Of a DNA stretch of 31,962 nucleotides, positions 24,065-30,453 are shown piece after piece. How positions within the stretch are numbered: the first letter of the stretch is position 1; the number at the start of each line of letters is the position of its first letter. The stretch is from IMG/VR virus record IMGVR_UViG_3300033388_001619, positions 1-31,962 of that record, one strand, 5' to 3'. The position numbers and the translations under genes were made by a program. A model generated the notes under the pieces. It searched no databases. It saw only the letters and a list, made by a program, of their open reading frames with translations, and was not told where the DNA came from. This DNA comes from a virus.

Positions 24065-26246
24065 CATAGTTAGACTTGGACCAACATATTTTCCAGCAAC
24101 AGATAAAGGGAAACCAGTATCTAACGGCTCTATATATGTTGGTGAGCCAGACACTGATCCAGAAATAGTAGGTAATCAAAAACAAGTGAGTGCTTTACAA
24201 GAAGATACGACCACCGTAGAAATATCTCAGCCTATTAGTACTAACGCGGGTGGTACCCCTACTTATAACGGCTCACCAGTTACTCTATTAGTAGAGGGAA
24301 GATATTCTCTTAAAGTACTAGATAGTAAGGGCGCTCAAGTTTACTATGTTCCTGATACTCCATTACCTAATGCAGCTACGGCTAGAAAATTCTTATCAGA
24401 TTATGATGGTTCTATGTCAGATGCTATAACAGATATAGGCGTCACAGAAACTACTTTAGTAATAGATGTTCAGCCAGATATTATACAAATTGGAATAACA
24501 TCTCCTGCCACATTAACAATAGACTTATGGGCGCCTTTTTATTTTGAAGATGATGGTAATAATGCTAATTTTAATATATTAGGAACATTTTTAGTAGCAC
24601 CTAAACAATACGCTTTTAATTGGGGCAATGGTATTGGACTTGTAACTTTTGGAATAAATAGTGTTGGTACAGTTTATACTCAATGGTTTGGGGCTATAGC
24701 TGATGGAGTTACAGATGATACAACAGTTATACAGCAAGCTATAGACGCTGCAACTGATACAGTAAGTAAAGTAAAATTAACCGCGGGTACCTATCTTGTA
24801 AGTGATATTGGAACTACTGGTTTTGTACTAACTTTACCAAGCAATTTTACTTTGGAAGGTGAGGGATATAATAATACTACTATACTAATGGACGATAATA
24901 CAGACATCTATGCTATATACGCTACAGGTCAAGATAATATTACAGTAAAAGATTTTAAAATAGATGGAAACAAAGCTAATCAAACAGACAACACCCAAGC
25001 TGATGGTATAAAGTTTTTAGAAGGTTTAAACCTTACGTTTGAGAATTTATGGATTCATGACACTCGAGGTCACGGTATTCATGTCAATAATGGTGCGATT
25101 TTAGACACTGATCAAAAGATGACTATAAAAGGTTGTAGATTTACAGATTGCGGGTGGGCTAGAGATGACACTTATGGCAGCAATCTTGCTATTACTGATG
25201 GTAACGGTGTTACAATATCAGATTTTCATTCTTCTGGAACGGCAAAAGCAGGGCTTAGGTTTTCCGGTAAAAACTATACTATAACAAACTTTGTAATTCA
25301 TGATTGTGGAAACGGCGGCCTTGTTCCTGTTAGTGGTGATTTTAGTGATTCAACAATATCAAACGGTGTTTCATATGATTCGTCAGGGACACACGGCAAC
25401 GAAGACGGCATACATTTCTTAGATATCGAAAGAGTTACAATTTCAAATGTGGTTTGTTATGGGAACAAAGGAGCGGGAATACTACTTGTTAATGGCTGTT
25501 CTGACATTACTATTAATGGTTGTATTCTTTACAATAATGGGCAAAGTGCACAATCTATTACAGCTATTACTGGCCGTGATGGTATCACAATAAAAGATGA
25601 AGGCAACGGAAACGAAAACATAATAATAACCAATTGTATATTTTTAGACAACCAAGGAACGCCAACTCAAGATTATGGAATTTTAGTTCAGGATAATTCT
25701 GATAATATTTTAATTGCAAATAACATGTTTCGAAGTGCTCAAGTATCGGGCCTATATACAGATACAGAGTCAAATACACTTGTTGTTCGAGATAATCAGG
25801 GTTTAAGTGAAATAATAGATGGAACTGTCACTGAAACAGTTACAGGAACAGTTAATAAAACTGATATGTCAACCATAACCATTTCTGCAAATGAAGTTCC
25901 TAAATTTGGAATTATAAAGATTAGAGCTTCAGGAACTTTCTCAGGTGCAAACGATACAAAAACAATTCGCCTTGAAATTGGCTCAGAAGTTCTTGATGGT
26001 ATTTCAGCTGATGCTGGATCAGAAGATAAATGGACTTTAGAAGCTGAGGTTACTATTGTAAATGCTGCAAAAACACAGCAAAGAATTTGGGTAAGAACAT
26101 GGGAAGGAATTGTTATGGATATAAATTCCTTTGACACAGCTACAGAAGATATGACCAGTGATATGATTATAAAAATTACCGGGCAGCTTGCTCATACTGA
26201 CGATTCAATAGTTCAAAGATATTGGGAAGTAACCAGGGTTAAATAA
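24057..26246 (+). CDS. Tailspike with P22-type head-binding domain and beta-helix
   Basis: 729 residues. Residues about 8-105 match the P22 tailspike head-binding domain: LGPTYFPATDKGKPVSNGSI, YVGEPDTDP, NQKQV, VEISQPISTNAGGTPTYNG and YSLKVLDSKGAQVYYV. Residues about 205-590 are a right-handed parallel beta-helix beginning with WFGAIADGVTDDTTVIQQAI, the pectate-lyase-3-like opening of many phage depolymerase spikes. Residues about 600-729 are a separate beta domain that may trimerise or bind sugar. It would attach to the gp10-like hub and recognise or cut host surface polysaccharide; active-site acids cannot be assigned by eye. GGAGG precedes the start. The beta-helix distal half is richer in G+C than the head-binding part. 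Confidence 0.88.
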   Translation: MSNIVRLGPTYFPATDKGKPVSNGSIYVGEPDTDPEIVGNQKQVSALQEDTTTVEISQPISTNAGGTPTYNGSPVTLLVEGRYSLKVLDSKGAQVYYVPDTPLPNAATARKFLSDYDGSMSDAITDIGVTETTLVIDVQPDIIQIGITSPATLTIDLWAPFYFEDDGNNANFNILGTFLVAPKQYAFNWGNGIGLVTFGINSVGTVYTQWFGAIADGVTDDTTVIQQAIDAATDTVSKVKLTAGTYLVSDIGTTGFVLTLPSNFTLEGEGYNNTTILMDDNTDIYAIYATGQDNITVKDFKIDGNKANQTDNTQADGIKFLEGLNLTFENLWIHDTRGHGIHVNNGAILDTDQKMTIKGCRFTDCGWARDDTYGSNLAITDGNGVTISDFHSSGTAKAGLRFSGKNYTITNFVIHDCGNGGLVPVSGDFSDSTISNGVSYDSSGTHGNEDGIHFLDIERVTISNVVCYGNKGAGILLVNGCSDITINGCILYNNGQSAQSITAITGRDGITIKDEGNGNENIIITNCIFLDNQGTPTQDYGILVQDNSDNILIANNMFRSAQVSGLYTDTESNTLVVRDNQGLSEIIDGTVTETVTGTVNKTDMSTITISANEVPKFGIIKIRASGTFSGANDTKTIRLEIGSEVLDGISADAGSEDKWTLEAEVTIVNAAKTQQRIWVRTWEGIVMDINSFDTATEDMTSDMIIKITGQLAHTDDSIVQRYWEVTRVK

Positions 26247-26339
26247 TCAGTAATATTTTAGTGCTTGTAATAGTTTTTCTTGATTAGCATCTTTCATCTT
26301 AAGTACTTTAATGACTCGTTCATCAATCCTTTGTTCCAC
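26247..26339 (-). pseudogene. Out-of-frame C-terminal remnant of the SNF2 helicase
   Basis: Read on the - strand in the frame ending TGA at 26249-26247, the DNA encodes VEQRIDERVIKVLKMKD, then ANQEKLLQALKYY and a stop. This is the characteristic last segment of phage SNF2-type helicases (E-x-R-I-D-E-R-V and a final L-L-x-A-L). It has no start or RBS of its own and lies in a different frame from the intact part of the helicase gene (26294-27400), whose product stops 17 codons into it. It ends 1 nt after the tailspike stop, where an intact helicase gene would be expected to finish. It is best read as the displaced 3' end of that gene after an internal deletion. Confidence 0.75.
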
Positions 26340-27400
26340 TTTCGGATAAGTATATTAGCCTCTTCATTTGAAGTTCTACCCGCTATACAAGGTATCTCTT
26401 TTTTAAAAAACTCTTGTAGCATTATTAGTTCAAATTTAAACTGTATTGGACATAATATTGGTCGCCCTACCGCAGTATCAATCAGCTCTTTTAAAGCTTC
26501 ACACTTTATATTATGTAATGGATAAAATTCTCCTTTGGCAGCGTCTGTATAAACCGCACCTTGTATAAACTGTCGTAGCTTCATAGCGAGTGCTGCAGCA
26601 TTAAATGCAGTAGCTACTGAACCTTGAAACTCTAAAATAAAATCATCTTCAAGATCTTTATATTGCTGCCTTAATTTTTCTGACAATGCCAAAGGAATCT
26701 CATTATAAGTAACTTCAGGCATTTTAAGATGGTCATTAGCATCCAGTCTATAAGTTATCGGTTTTATTAAATCCTTGATTCTTTCGTATGCTCCTTGCCT
26801 TATAGTAGTTTTATACAGTGGTGGTCCGGTATAATTAAAATAAGTTCCCCTAAAACGGTGGTAACTACTGAATAATCGCTGACCTTGATCTAACATATAA
26901 TACTGAGACCATAATTCATAATAGCCATTAGGGGAGGGTGTGGCTGATAGACATAATCTATTTGGTCCCCATAGTGGTATCATCTTTTTGAGTAATTTAA
27001 ATCGCAAAGTGGTAGGCGACTTAATCATAGAAGATTCATCTATTATAAGAGTCCTCTGTTTCCACGTAAGTTTCGATGCTGCCACTTTATTAAAGAACCA
27101 TTTCATACCATCATAATTAAGTAGTATTATATGAGATCTTAATGCTTGTCTAAATAGCCTATCTTTATCAGGACCATGTAGTATAGTATAAGTTAACTCA
27201 GGTGCCCAGTTAACTATCTCATCCGGCCACGTATTGTATATAACCTTTAGTGGTGCAAAGACTATGGCAGGTTTCTTAGTTCGCCTAATAACTTCTAGAG
27301 CGACCGCGGTTTTACCTAGCCCTAAATCCAAAGCAAGAAAGACAGCTTTATTAACTATACTAAACTTTATGGCATTCTTTTGGTATTGATGTAATTGCAT
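26294..27400 (-). CDS. SNF2/DEAD-type helicase, truncated in lobe 2
   Basis: 368 residues. Lobe 1 is intact: QYQ at 5-7, Walker A DLGLGKTA at 25-32, motif Ia FAPLKVIYNTW at 48-58, DEGH-type box IIDES at 119-123, and motif III LSATPSPNG at 151-159. Lobe 2 begins normally (QLRQ-type helix, GRPILCPIQFKFEL, then ANILIRKWNKG near 351-361) but then ends abruptly with LMNESLKYLR. Motifs V and VI, with the arginine finger and the usual R-x-G-Q, are missing; the usual C-terminal tail is present downstream in another frame. An ATPase-dead or dominant product is likely (inference). In phages these proteins act in DNA replication or recombination. It starts right after the small gene at 27401 (TAAATG). 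Confidence 0.8.
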   Translation of the reverse strand: MQLHQYQKNAIKFSIVNKAVFLALDLGLGKTAVALEVIRRTKKPAIVFAPLKVIYNTWPDEIVNWAPELTYTILHGPDKDRLFRQALRSHIILLNYDGMKWFFNKVAASKLTWKQRTLIIDESSMIKSPTTLRFKLLKKMIPLWGPNRLCLSATPSPNGYYELWSQYYMLDQGQRLFSSYHRFRGTYFNYTGPPLYKTTIRQGAYERIKDLIKPITYRLDANDHLKMPEVTYNEIPLALSEKLRQQYKDLEDDFILEFQGSVATAFNAAALAMKLRQFIQGAVYTDAAKGEFYPLHNIKCEALKELIDTAVGRPILCPIQFKFELIMLQEFFKKEIPCIAGRTSNEEANILIRKWNKGLMNESLKYLR

Positions 27401-27550
27401 TTATTCCCACATATATTTATATTTTCTCATTTCTACATAGTCCAAATAGCTCCACATAAAACCTATTTTGTTTAAAAAATATTTTAGATACCTTGGATAT
27501 GTTTTTGGTTTACTGTAATCAACGGATTCCCAAACTATTGGTTTTTCCAT
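27401..27550 (-). CDS. Small aromatic-rich protein (49 aa)
   Basis: Start ATG at 27550, stop TAA at 27403-27401. 49 residues, rich in Tyr, Trp and Lys (MEKPIVWESVDYSKPKTY, then YLKYFLNKIGFMWSYLDY and MRKYKYMWE). A GGGTGG site lies upstream of the start, and the 18-bp repeated element lies just before that. Its stop abuts the helicase start, so the two are probably co-translated. No family recognised. Too short for domain assignment, but the RBS, the spacing and the shared upstream element support that it is a real gene. Confidence 0.6.
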   Translation of the reverse strand: MEKPIVWESVDYSKPKTYPRYLKYFLNKIGFMWSYLDYVEMRKYKYMWE

Positions 27551-27562
27551 ATTATCCACCCT

Positions 27563-27580
27563 TCGTTTAAGTGTCTAAAA
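27563..27580 (-). promoter_or_regulatory. Repeated 18-bp element, copy before the 27550 gene
   Basis: On the - strand TTTTAGACACTTAAACGA is located immediately before the RBS of the gene starting at 27550. The same 18 bases occur at 27895-27912 before the next upstream gene. The identical placement, directly followed by a purine-rich RBS, suggests a transcription or translation control site such as a phage promoter or operator. It does not look like a sigma70 promoter. Confidence 0.5.
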
Positions 27581-27589
27581 AGTACTTTA

Positions 27590-27880
27590 TTAACCGATTT
27601 TTACCATTGCGTCTATTCTAATATCTGAGTTTAAAAACAGAGAAGCCATTTTATTTAATGCTTTAGCATTTTCAAGGCAAGCTTCAGCAGTACGTTCTAA
27701 GGCGTCGGCATTACATTCTATAGCATCGATTTCTCGAACGATTGCTTCTATTGCACTCTTATCGAGTTTTACAGTTGGTCCATTAAAAGTACAGTTTTGT
27801 ATTGTATTTCCTGCTAATTCTTTCTTTGCTTCTTTAACCGCTTTTTCAATGTACTTTTCGGTAGTTGTTTTCTTTTTCAT
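27590..27880 (-). CDS. Helical Lys/Ala-rich protein (96 aa)
   Basis: 96 residues. The N-terminus MKKKTTTEKYIEKAVKEAKK is basic and helical; a central CTFNGPTVKLDKSAIEAIV is followed by a long amphipathic helix with regular Ala and Leu spacing (NADALERTAEACLENAKALN), likely coiled-coil forming. The RBS GAGGAG lies 6 nt before the start, preceded by the 18-bp element. It is the first gene after a 127-bp gap, so it may head its own transcript together with the 27550 gene and the helicase. No family recognised; function unknown. Confidence 0.6.
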   Translation of the reverse strand: MKKKTTTEKYIEKAVKEAKKELAGNTIQNCTFNGPTVKLDKSAIEAIVREIDAIECNADALERTAEACLENAKALNKMASLFLNSDIRIDAMVKIG

Positions 27881-28007
27881 GATTGTCTCCTCTATCGTTT
27901 AAGTGTCTAAAATCGTCTTATATAAAAACGTATAGCTTAGTATAGGCTTAAATATAAAGGACTTTTAAGTTCGTTTAAAGTGTTAGATTGATCCATACGG
28001 GTCCTAA
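27881..28007 (-). promoter_or_regulatory. Intergenic control region of the - strand operon
   Basis: A 127-bp gap, the longest on the - strand. Reading in that direction, an imperfect copy of the repeated element (ATCTAACACTTTAAACGA, near 27990-27973) is followed by a weak sigma70-like pair, TTTAAA with a 17-nt spacer and TATATT, and then by the exact 18-bp element (27912-27895) and the RBS. The region is very AT-rich. It most likely carries a promoter for the 27880 gene, the 27550 gene and the helicase. Confidence 0.4.
27895..27912 (-). promoter_or_regulatory. Repeated 18-bp element, copy before the 27880 gene
   Basis: Exact second copy of TTTTAGACACTTAAACGA, here followed by TAGAGGAGACAATC and the start at 27880. 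The layout (a conserved core followed at once by a G-rich leader) is reminiscent of single-subunit phage RNA polymerase promoters, but no such polymerase gene lies in this window. A repressor or activator site is an equal alternative. Confidence 0.5.
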
Positions 28008-28232
28008 TTATCGTTTAAATAAAAACTTAGGACATTTATTTAAATAACCCAGAACGTCTTTATATAGATATAATTTACACCGGCTAGTTGGTTTTATGTG
28101 GTCAATGAACTCTGTTTTACCGCTTACATGATGGCTTCTTAGATCACGCAGACGTTTAACATCCACGCCTAAAAAAGCTGCAAGTTCATCTTCTGTAATA
28201 TATTCCTCTCGTATTCTTTCAATTGCTGTCAT
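28008..28232 (-). CDS. Helix-turn-helix DNA-binding protein, excisionase-like
   Basis: 74 residues. Residues 11-35 (YITEDELAAFLGVDVKRLRD) form a MerR/excisionase-type winged HTH; the wing and following strand KCKLYLYKDVLGYL-like part (CKLYLYKDVLGYLNK) fit the short HTH_17-type fold. Such proteins bind DNA as regulators, excisionases or accessory factors. The start overlaps the previous stop by one base (TAATG), so it is the last gene of the pol-nuclease-ligase transcript. It may regulate the adjacent intergenic region (inference). No integrase is visible in this window, so excision is not specifically supported. Confidence 0.65.
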   Translation of the reverse strand: MTAIERIREEYITEDELAAFLGVDVKRLRDLRSHHVSGKTEFIDHIKPTSRCKLYLYKDVLGYLNKCPKFLFKR

Positions 28233-28525
28233 TATAATACATCCTTTTTAAGTAAATCGTTATCAAGTAGAACTTGAGTTAAGCTATCACAAAATTGTGA
28301 AAATTCTGTATGATCCATACTAAATAATTGTTTACCTTCTCTTCCTTCATATCTAAAATATAATTGGGCTAAAGTAGCTTCGCATAATTCATGAATAAGA
28401 TCTTCCCAAGGATCTGAAGTTCCAGATGATATGTTTAGAATTTTAGTATGAAAATTAAAAGTAGAACCCCTTTTAAATCTAGTAACTTTCCATTTATGCC
28501 CAAATAATTTAAGGCTTTTAATCAT
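28232..28525 (-). CDS. Small metallopeptidase-like protein (HExxE)
   Basis: 97 residues. The core WEDLIHELCEATL places H45, E46 and E49, with a possible third ligand at H72 in MDHTEF. The pattern, an N-terminal beta-hairpin (KLFGHKWKVTR) followed by LIHELCEA, a His-containing helix and a final FCDSLTQVLLDND, is recurrent in phage early operons and resembles a minimal zincin or ImmA/SprT-like fold. Whether it is a protease or only a metal-binding relic is not known. It overlaps the ligase stop and the HTH start by one base each, so all three genes are translationally coupled. Confidence 0.6.
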   Translation of the reverse strand: MIKSLKLFGHKWKVTRFKRGSTFNFHTKILNISSGTSDPWEDLIHELCEATLAQLYFRYEGREGKQLFSMDHTEFSQFCDSLTQVLLDNDLLKKDVL

Positions 28526-29673
28526 TAGTCTTTATCCTCCCTGAAACCTAAAAATCGAGGATGACGTAAACTGCCCTTATCGGTTTCTTCCATATATAGA
28601 ACTTCAATGGTCTTAAACATAATCTTATCGGGCTTCTGCCAAAAGGAACTTCTTTGGAAATCGCTAAAGCCTCCTCCGACTCTAACTTTATGACCATTGT
28701 ATTCTACAATAACTCCACCTAACCTATTCGTATACTTTCCTTCACCTTCATAGATATCCATAATTCTGAGATCAACACTTAAGACTTCTTTCATCTTCAT
28801 CCAGTCGTAAGATCTTGTACCCTTGTACTGATAGTCAAAAGGTTTAATTACAGACCCTTCATATCCTGCTTTTCTACAAGCTTGATAAAAACGTAATATA
28901 GAATTTTGCCCACTTAACTGCTTATGAATTACTGCTCTTACGTTAAACTTAATAAAATTTAAATCTTCTAGTATAGATAGTCTATCAATGAATCTACCTT
29001 TGTGTTCTGGTAAATCAAATATATGAAATATAGCATTTGGTGTAAAATTGCCATTTCGTATTAGACCAGACCCTTCTTGAAATGACTTACCTTTTACTAT
29101 TAGTTCGCCATCTAGTACGTCTGTAATACTAGAAAGAGATTTCTGAAGTCGCTTTAATCCTTTATAGATATGTCCATTACGAGAATAGAAATTACCATTC
29201 TTATAAATAGTACGAACGCCATCTATTTTAGGTGAACCAAAGCATGGAAATTTAACTCTCTTTGGTTCAAATATCTTAGCAAGCATAACATCATGAGTAG
29301 GTATTAAATTAGGAAACACCTTATTGATAGTCTTTGCCCCCATACCAAACCTAAGATCCTTATTCAGTATCCGTTTGAATAACTCTCCAGACTTAGGAGT
29401 CATGATACTTATATTAGTGTCAACTATACTATCAGCATCAAGTCCACTAAGATTTCTAGACGATAGCATTTCTAATATAGCTAAAGTATTATGCGTAAAT
29501 ACAAATTTACCTAAGCCCATAGCTTTACTAGTTTGATGATACTTAATATAAGGATTATACGCTGCAGCTAAATATTCCTTTATATCAGCTGTCTTAAGCA
29601 TACGCTGTTTTTGATTACCGCTAGCTCTTGCTATGTCTTCTATACGATCAAACGCCATATCACTGTTTATCAT
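28525..29673 (-). CDS. ATP-dependent DNA ligase
   Basis: 382 residues. Nucleotidyltransferase motifs are in order: motif I PKIDGVR at 148-154 with adenylated K149, motif III-like LDGELIVKG followed by IFHIFDL, motif IV YEGSVIKP, and motif V YDWMKMK. The C-terminal OB domain includes DLRIMDIYEGEGKYTNRLGG and ends RHPRFLGFREDK, as in phage ligases. The N-terminal 130 residues are a helical DNA-binding part. It seals nicks during phage replication using ATP. The start at 29673 has AAGGAGG 7 nt upstream and lies 14 nt inside the upstream nuclease gene. All catalytic motifs are present. Confidence 0.92.
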   Translation of the reverse strand: MINSDMAFDRIEDIARASGNQKQRMLKTADIKEYLAAAYNPYIKYHQTSKAMGLGKFVFTHNTLAILEMLSSRNLSGLDADSIVDTNISIMTPKSGELFKRILNKDLRFGMGAKTINKVFPNLIPTHDVMLAKIFEPKRVKFPCFGSPKIDGVRTIYKNGNFYSRNGHIYKGLKRLQKSLSSITDVLDGELIVKGKSFQEGSGLIRNGNFTPNAIFHIFDLPEHKGRFIDRLSILEDLNFIKFNVRAVIHKQLSGQNSILRFYQACRKAGYEGSVIKPFDYQYKGTRSYDWMKMKEVLSVDLRIMDIYEGEGKYTNRLGGVIVEYNGHKVRVGGGFSDFQRSSFWQKPDKIMFKTIEVLYMEETDKGSLRHPRFLGFREDKD

Positions 29674-29956
29674 TTAATTCCTCCTTTAACGTGTTATAGA
29701 GTACATCTACCTTTTCTTTGGTATCGATTATAAGTACCTCATGGCCGAGCGTACGTAAAAGTCCAATTATTAAGTTCTGTAATTTTGTTGGAACTTTACC
29801 GGGAGCCTTACATTCAACAAACACAATCCGTCCTCGCGGGAGACAGCAAAGCCTATCAGGTATAGCCCTATTACTAGGTGATGAAAACTTATAAGCTTTA
29901 CCACCAAGCTTAGCTATCCTCCGCACTAAATACTGTTCTACGTCGCGTTCAAGCAT
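29660..29956 (-). CDS. VRR-NUC domain nuclease
   Basis: 98 residues, essentially a stand-alone VRR-NUC (PD-(D/E)xK) domain. Key residues: E7 in ERDVEQYL, D34 in IPDR, E48 and K50 in GRIVFVECKAPG, and a following Gln in KLQNLI, the classic order. In the family, stand-alone phage versions are thought to act as structure-specific nucleases in recombination or replication, often beside SNF2 helicases and polymerase genes, as here. The RBS AAGGAG lies 8 nt before the ATG. The end overlaps the ligase start by 14 nt. Confidence 0.9.
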   Translation of the reverse strand: MLERDVEQYLVRRIAKLGGKAYKFSSPSNRAIPDRLCCLPRGRIVFVECKAPGKVPTKLQNLIIGLLRTLGHEVLIIDTKEKVDVLYNTLKEELNDKQ

Positions 29957-29960
29957 TCTT

Positions 29961-30179
29961 CTACTCCTTATTTAAATAGTATAATACTTTACCTTTGAGA
30001 CTATTCCATGTTAAGTCATAACAATAGCATATATTTTCTATATAAAAAGAATAGTCTACTTTAAATTCGTTATCAGTAGTATAAACTAAATAACTTTTAT
30101 GTATGTCTACATGTATATTATACTTTTTATATAAAGCTTTAGCCATTCCCGTTAAAGTTACTGGACATTTCTTTTCCAT
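29961..30179 (-). CDS. Hypothetical protein (72 aa)
   Basis: 72 residues, Tyr- and Lys-rich (MEKKCPVTLTGMAKALYKKY, then YSFYIENICYCYDLTWNSLK). The N-terminal part looks helical, the rest possibly beta. AAAAGGAGA is 7-9 nt before the ATG, one of two identical junctions in this operon (see 30187-30202). It lies between the 78-residue unknown and the VRR-NUC gene, with 4 nt to the latter. No family recognised; the early replication operon context is the only hint. Confidence 0.6.
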   Translation of the reverse strand: MEKKCPVTLTGMAKALYKKYNIHVDIHKSYLVYTTDNEFKVDYSFYIENICYCYDLTWNSLKGKVLYYLNKE

Positions 30180-30186
30180 AATTTAT

Positions 30187-30202
30187 TCTCCTTTTACATT
30201 TT
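30187..30202 (-). repeat. 16-bp stop/RBS junction repeat, copy 1
   Basis: AAAATGTAAAAGGAGA on the - strand: it supplies the final Met codon and stop (ATG TAA) of the gene at 30194-30430 and the RBS of the gene starting at 30179. An identical 16-mer is at 30438-30453, where it ends the polymerase gene. Confidence 0.8.
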
Positions 30203-30430
30203 ACCCAATTTAGCATCAATACAAGCCCAATAGTCAAAACCTTGTGGTGTCATACTCCAAACCATTAAACTTATTAACAACTTTGGGTCTTTTTTAATAG
30301 AAGAAAATTCTTCTATTTCTATACCTTCACTTCTTAACTTACTGATACAAGCAATTTCAGTAGTTAACCATTTTGCTGCTTTAGAATCTATTTTACGAAT
30401 TTTCTTAATTAGTTGTTTTATATTTTTCAT
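30194..30430 (-). CDS. Hypothetical helical protein (78 aa)
   Basis: 78 residues. The first 30 residues are a basic amphipathic helix (MKNIKQLIKKIRKIDSKAAK); later EGIEIEEFSSIKKDPK is charged and MVWSMTPQGFDYWACIDAKL closes the protein. It begins after the polymerase stop with AAAAGGAGA upstream. It ends in KM and a stop, exactly as the polymerase does, because both ends lie in the 16-bp repeat. No family recognised. Given its place next to DNA polymerase, a replication accessory role is possible. Confidence 0.6.
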   Translation of the reverse strand: MKNIKQLIKKIRKIDSKAAKWLTTEIACISKLRSEGIEIEEFSSIKKDPKLLISLMVWSMTPQGFDYWACIDAKLGKM

Positions 30431-30437
30431 AATATTA

Positions 30438-30453
30438 TCTCCTTTTACATTTT
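30438..30453 (-). repeat. 16-bp stop/RBS junction repeat, copy 2
   Basis: Second copy of AAAATGTAAAAGGAGA: last codons and stop of the DNA polymerase gene plus the RBS of the 78-residue gene. Two neighbouring gene junctions sharing the same 16 bases suggests that a gene was inserted or duplicated between them by recombination at this sequence, or simply convergence on an AT-rich RBS. Confidence 0.8.

Noticed and set aside
26294-26345. Programmed frameshift restoring the helicase C-terminus
   Set aside because: A shift would join RKWN to the tail but would still lack motifs V and VI, so it would not rebuild a normal helicase. A deletion explains the data better.
26280-26525. + strand open frame of 81 residues
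   Set aside because: It lies antisense to the helicase lobe-2 coding sequence, has no convincing RBS and shows no protein-like pattern.
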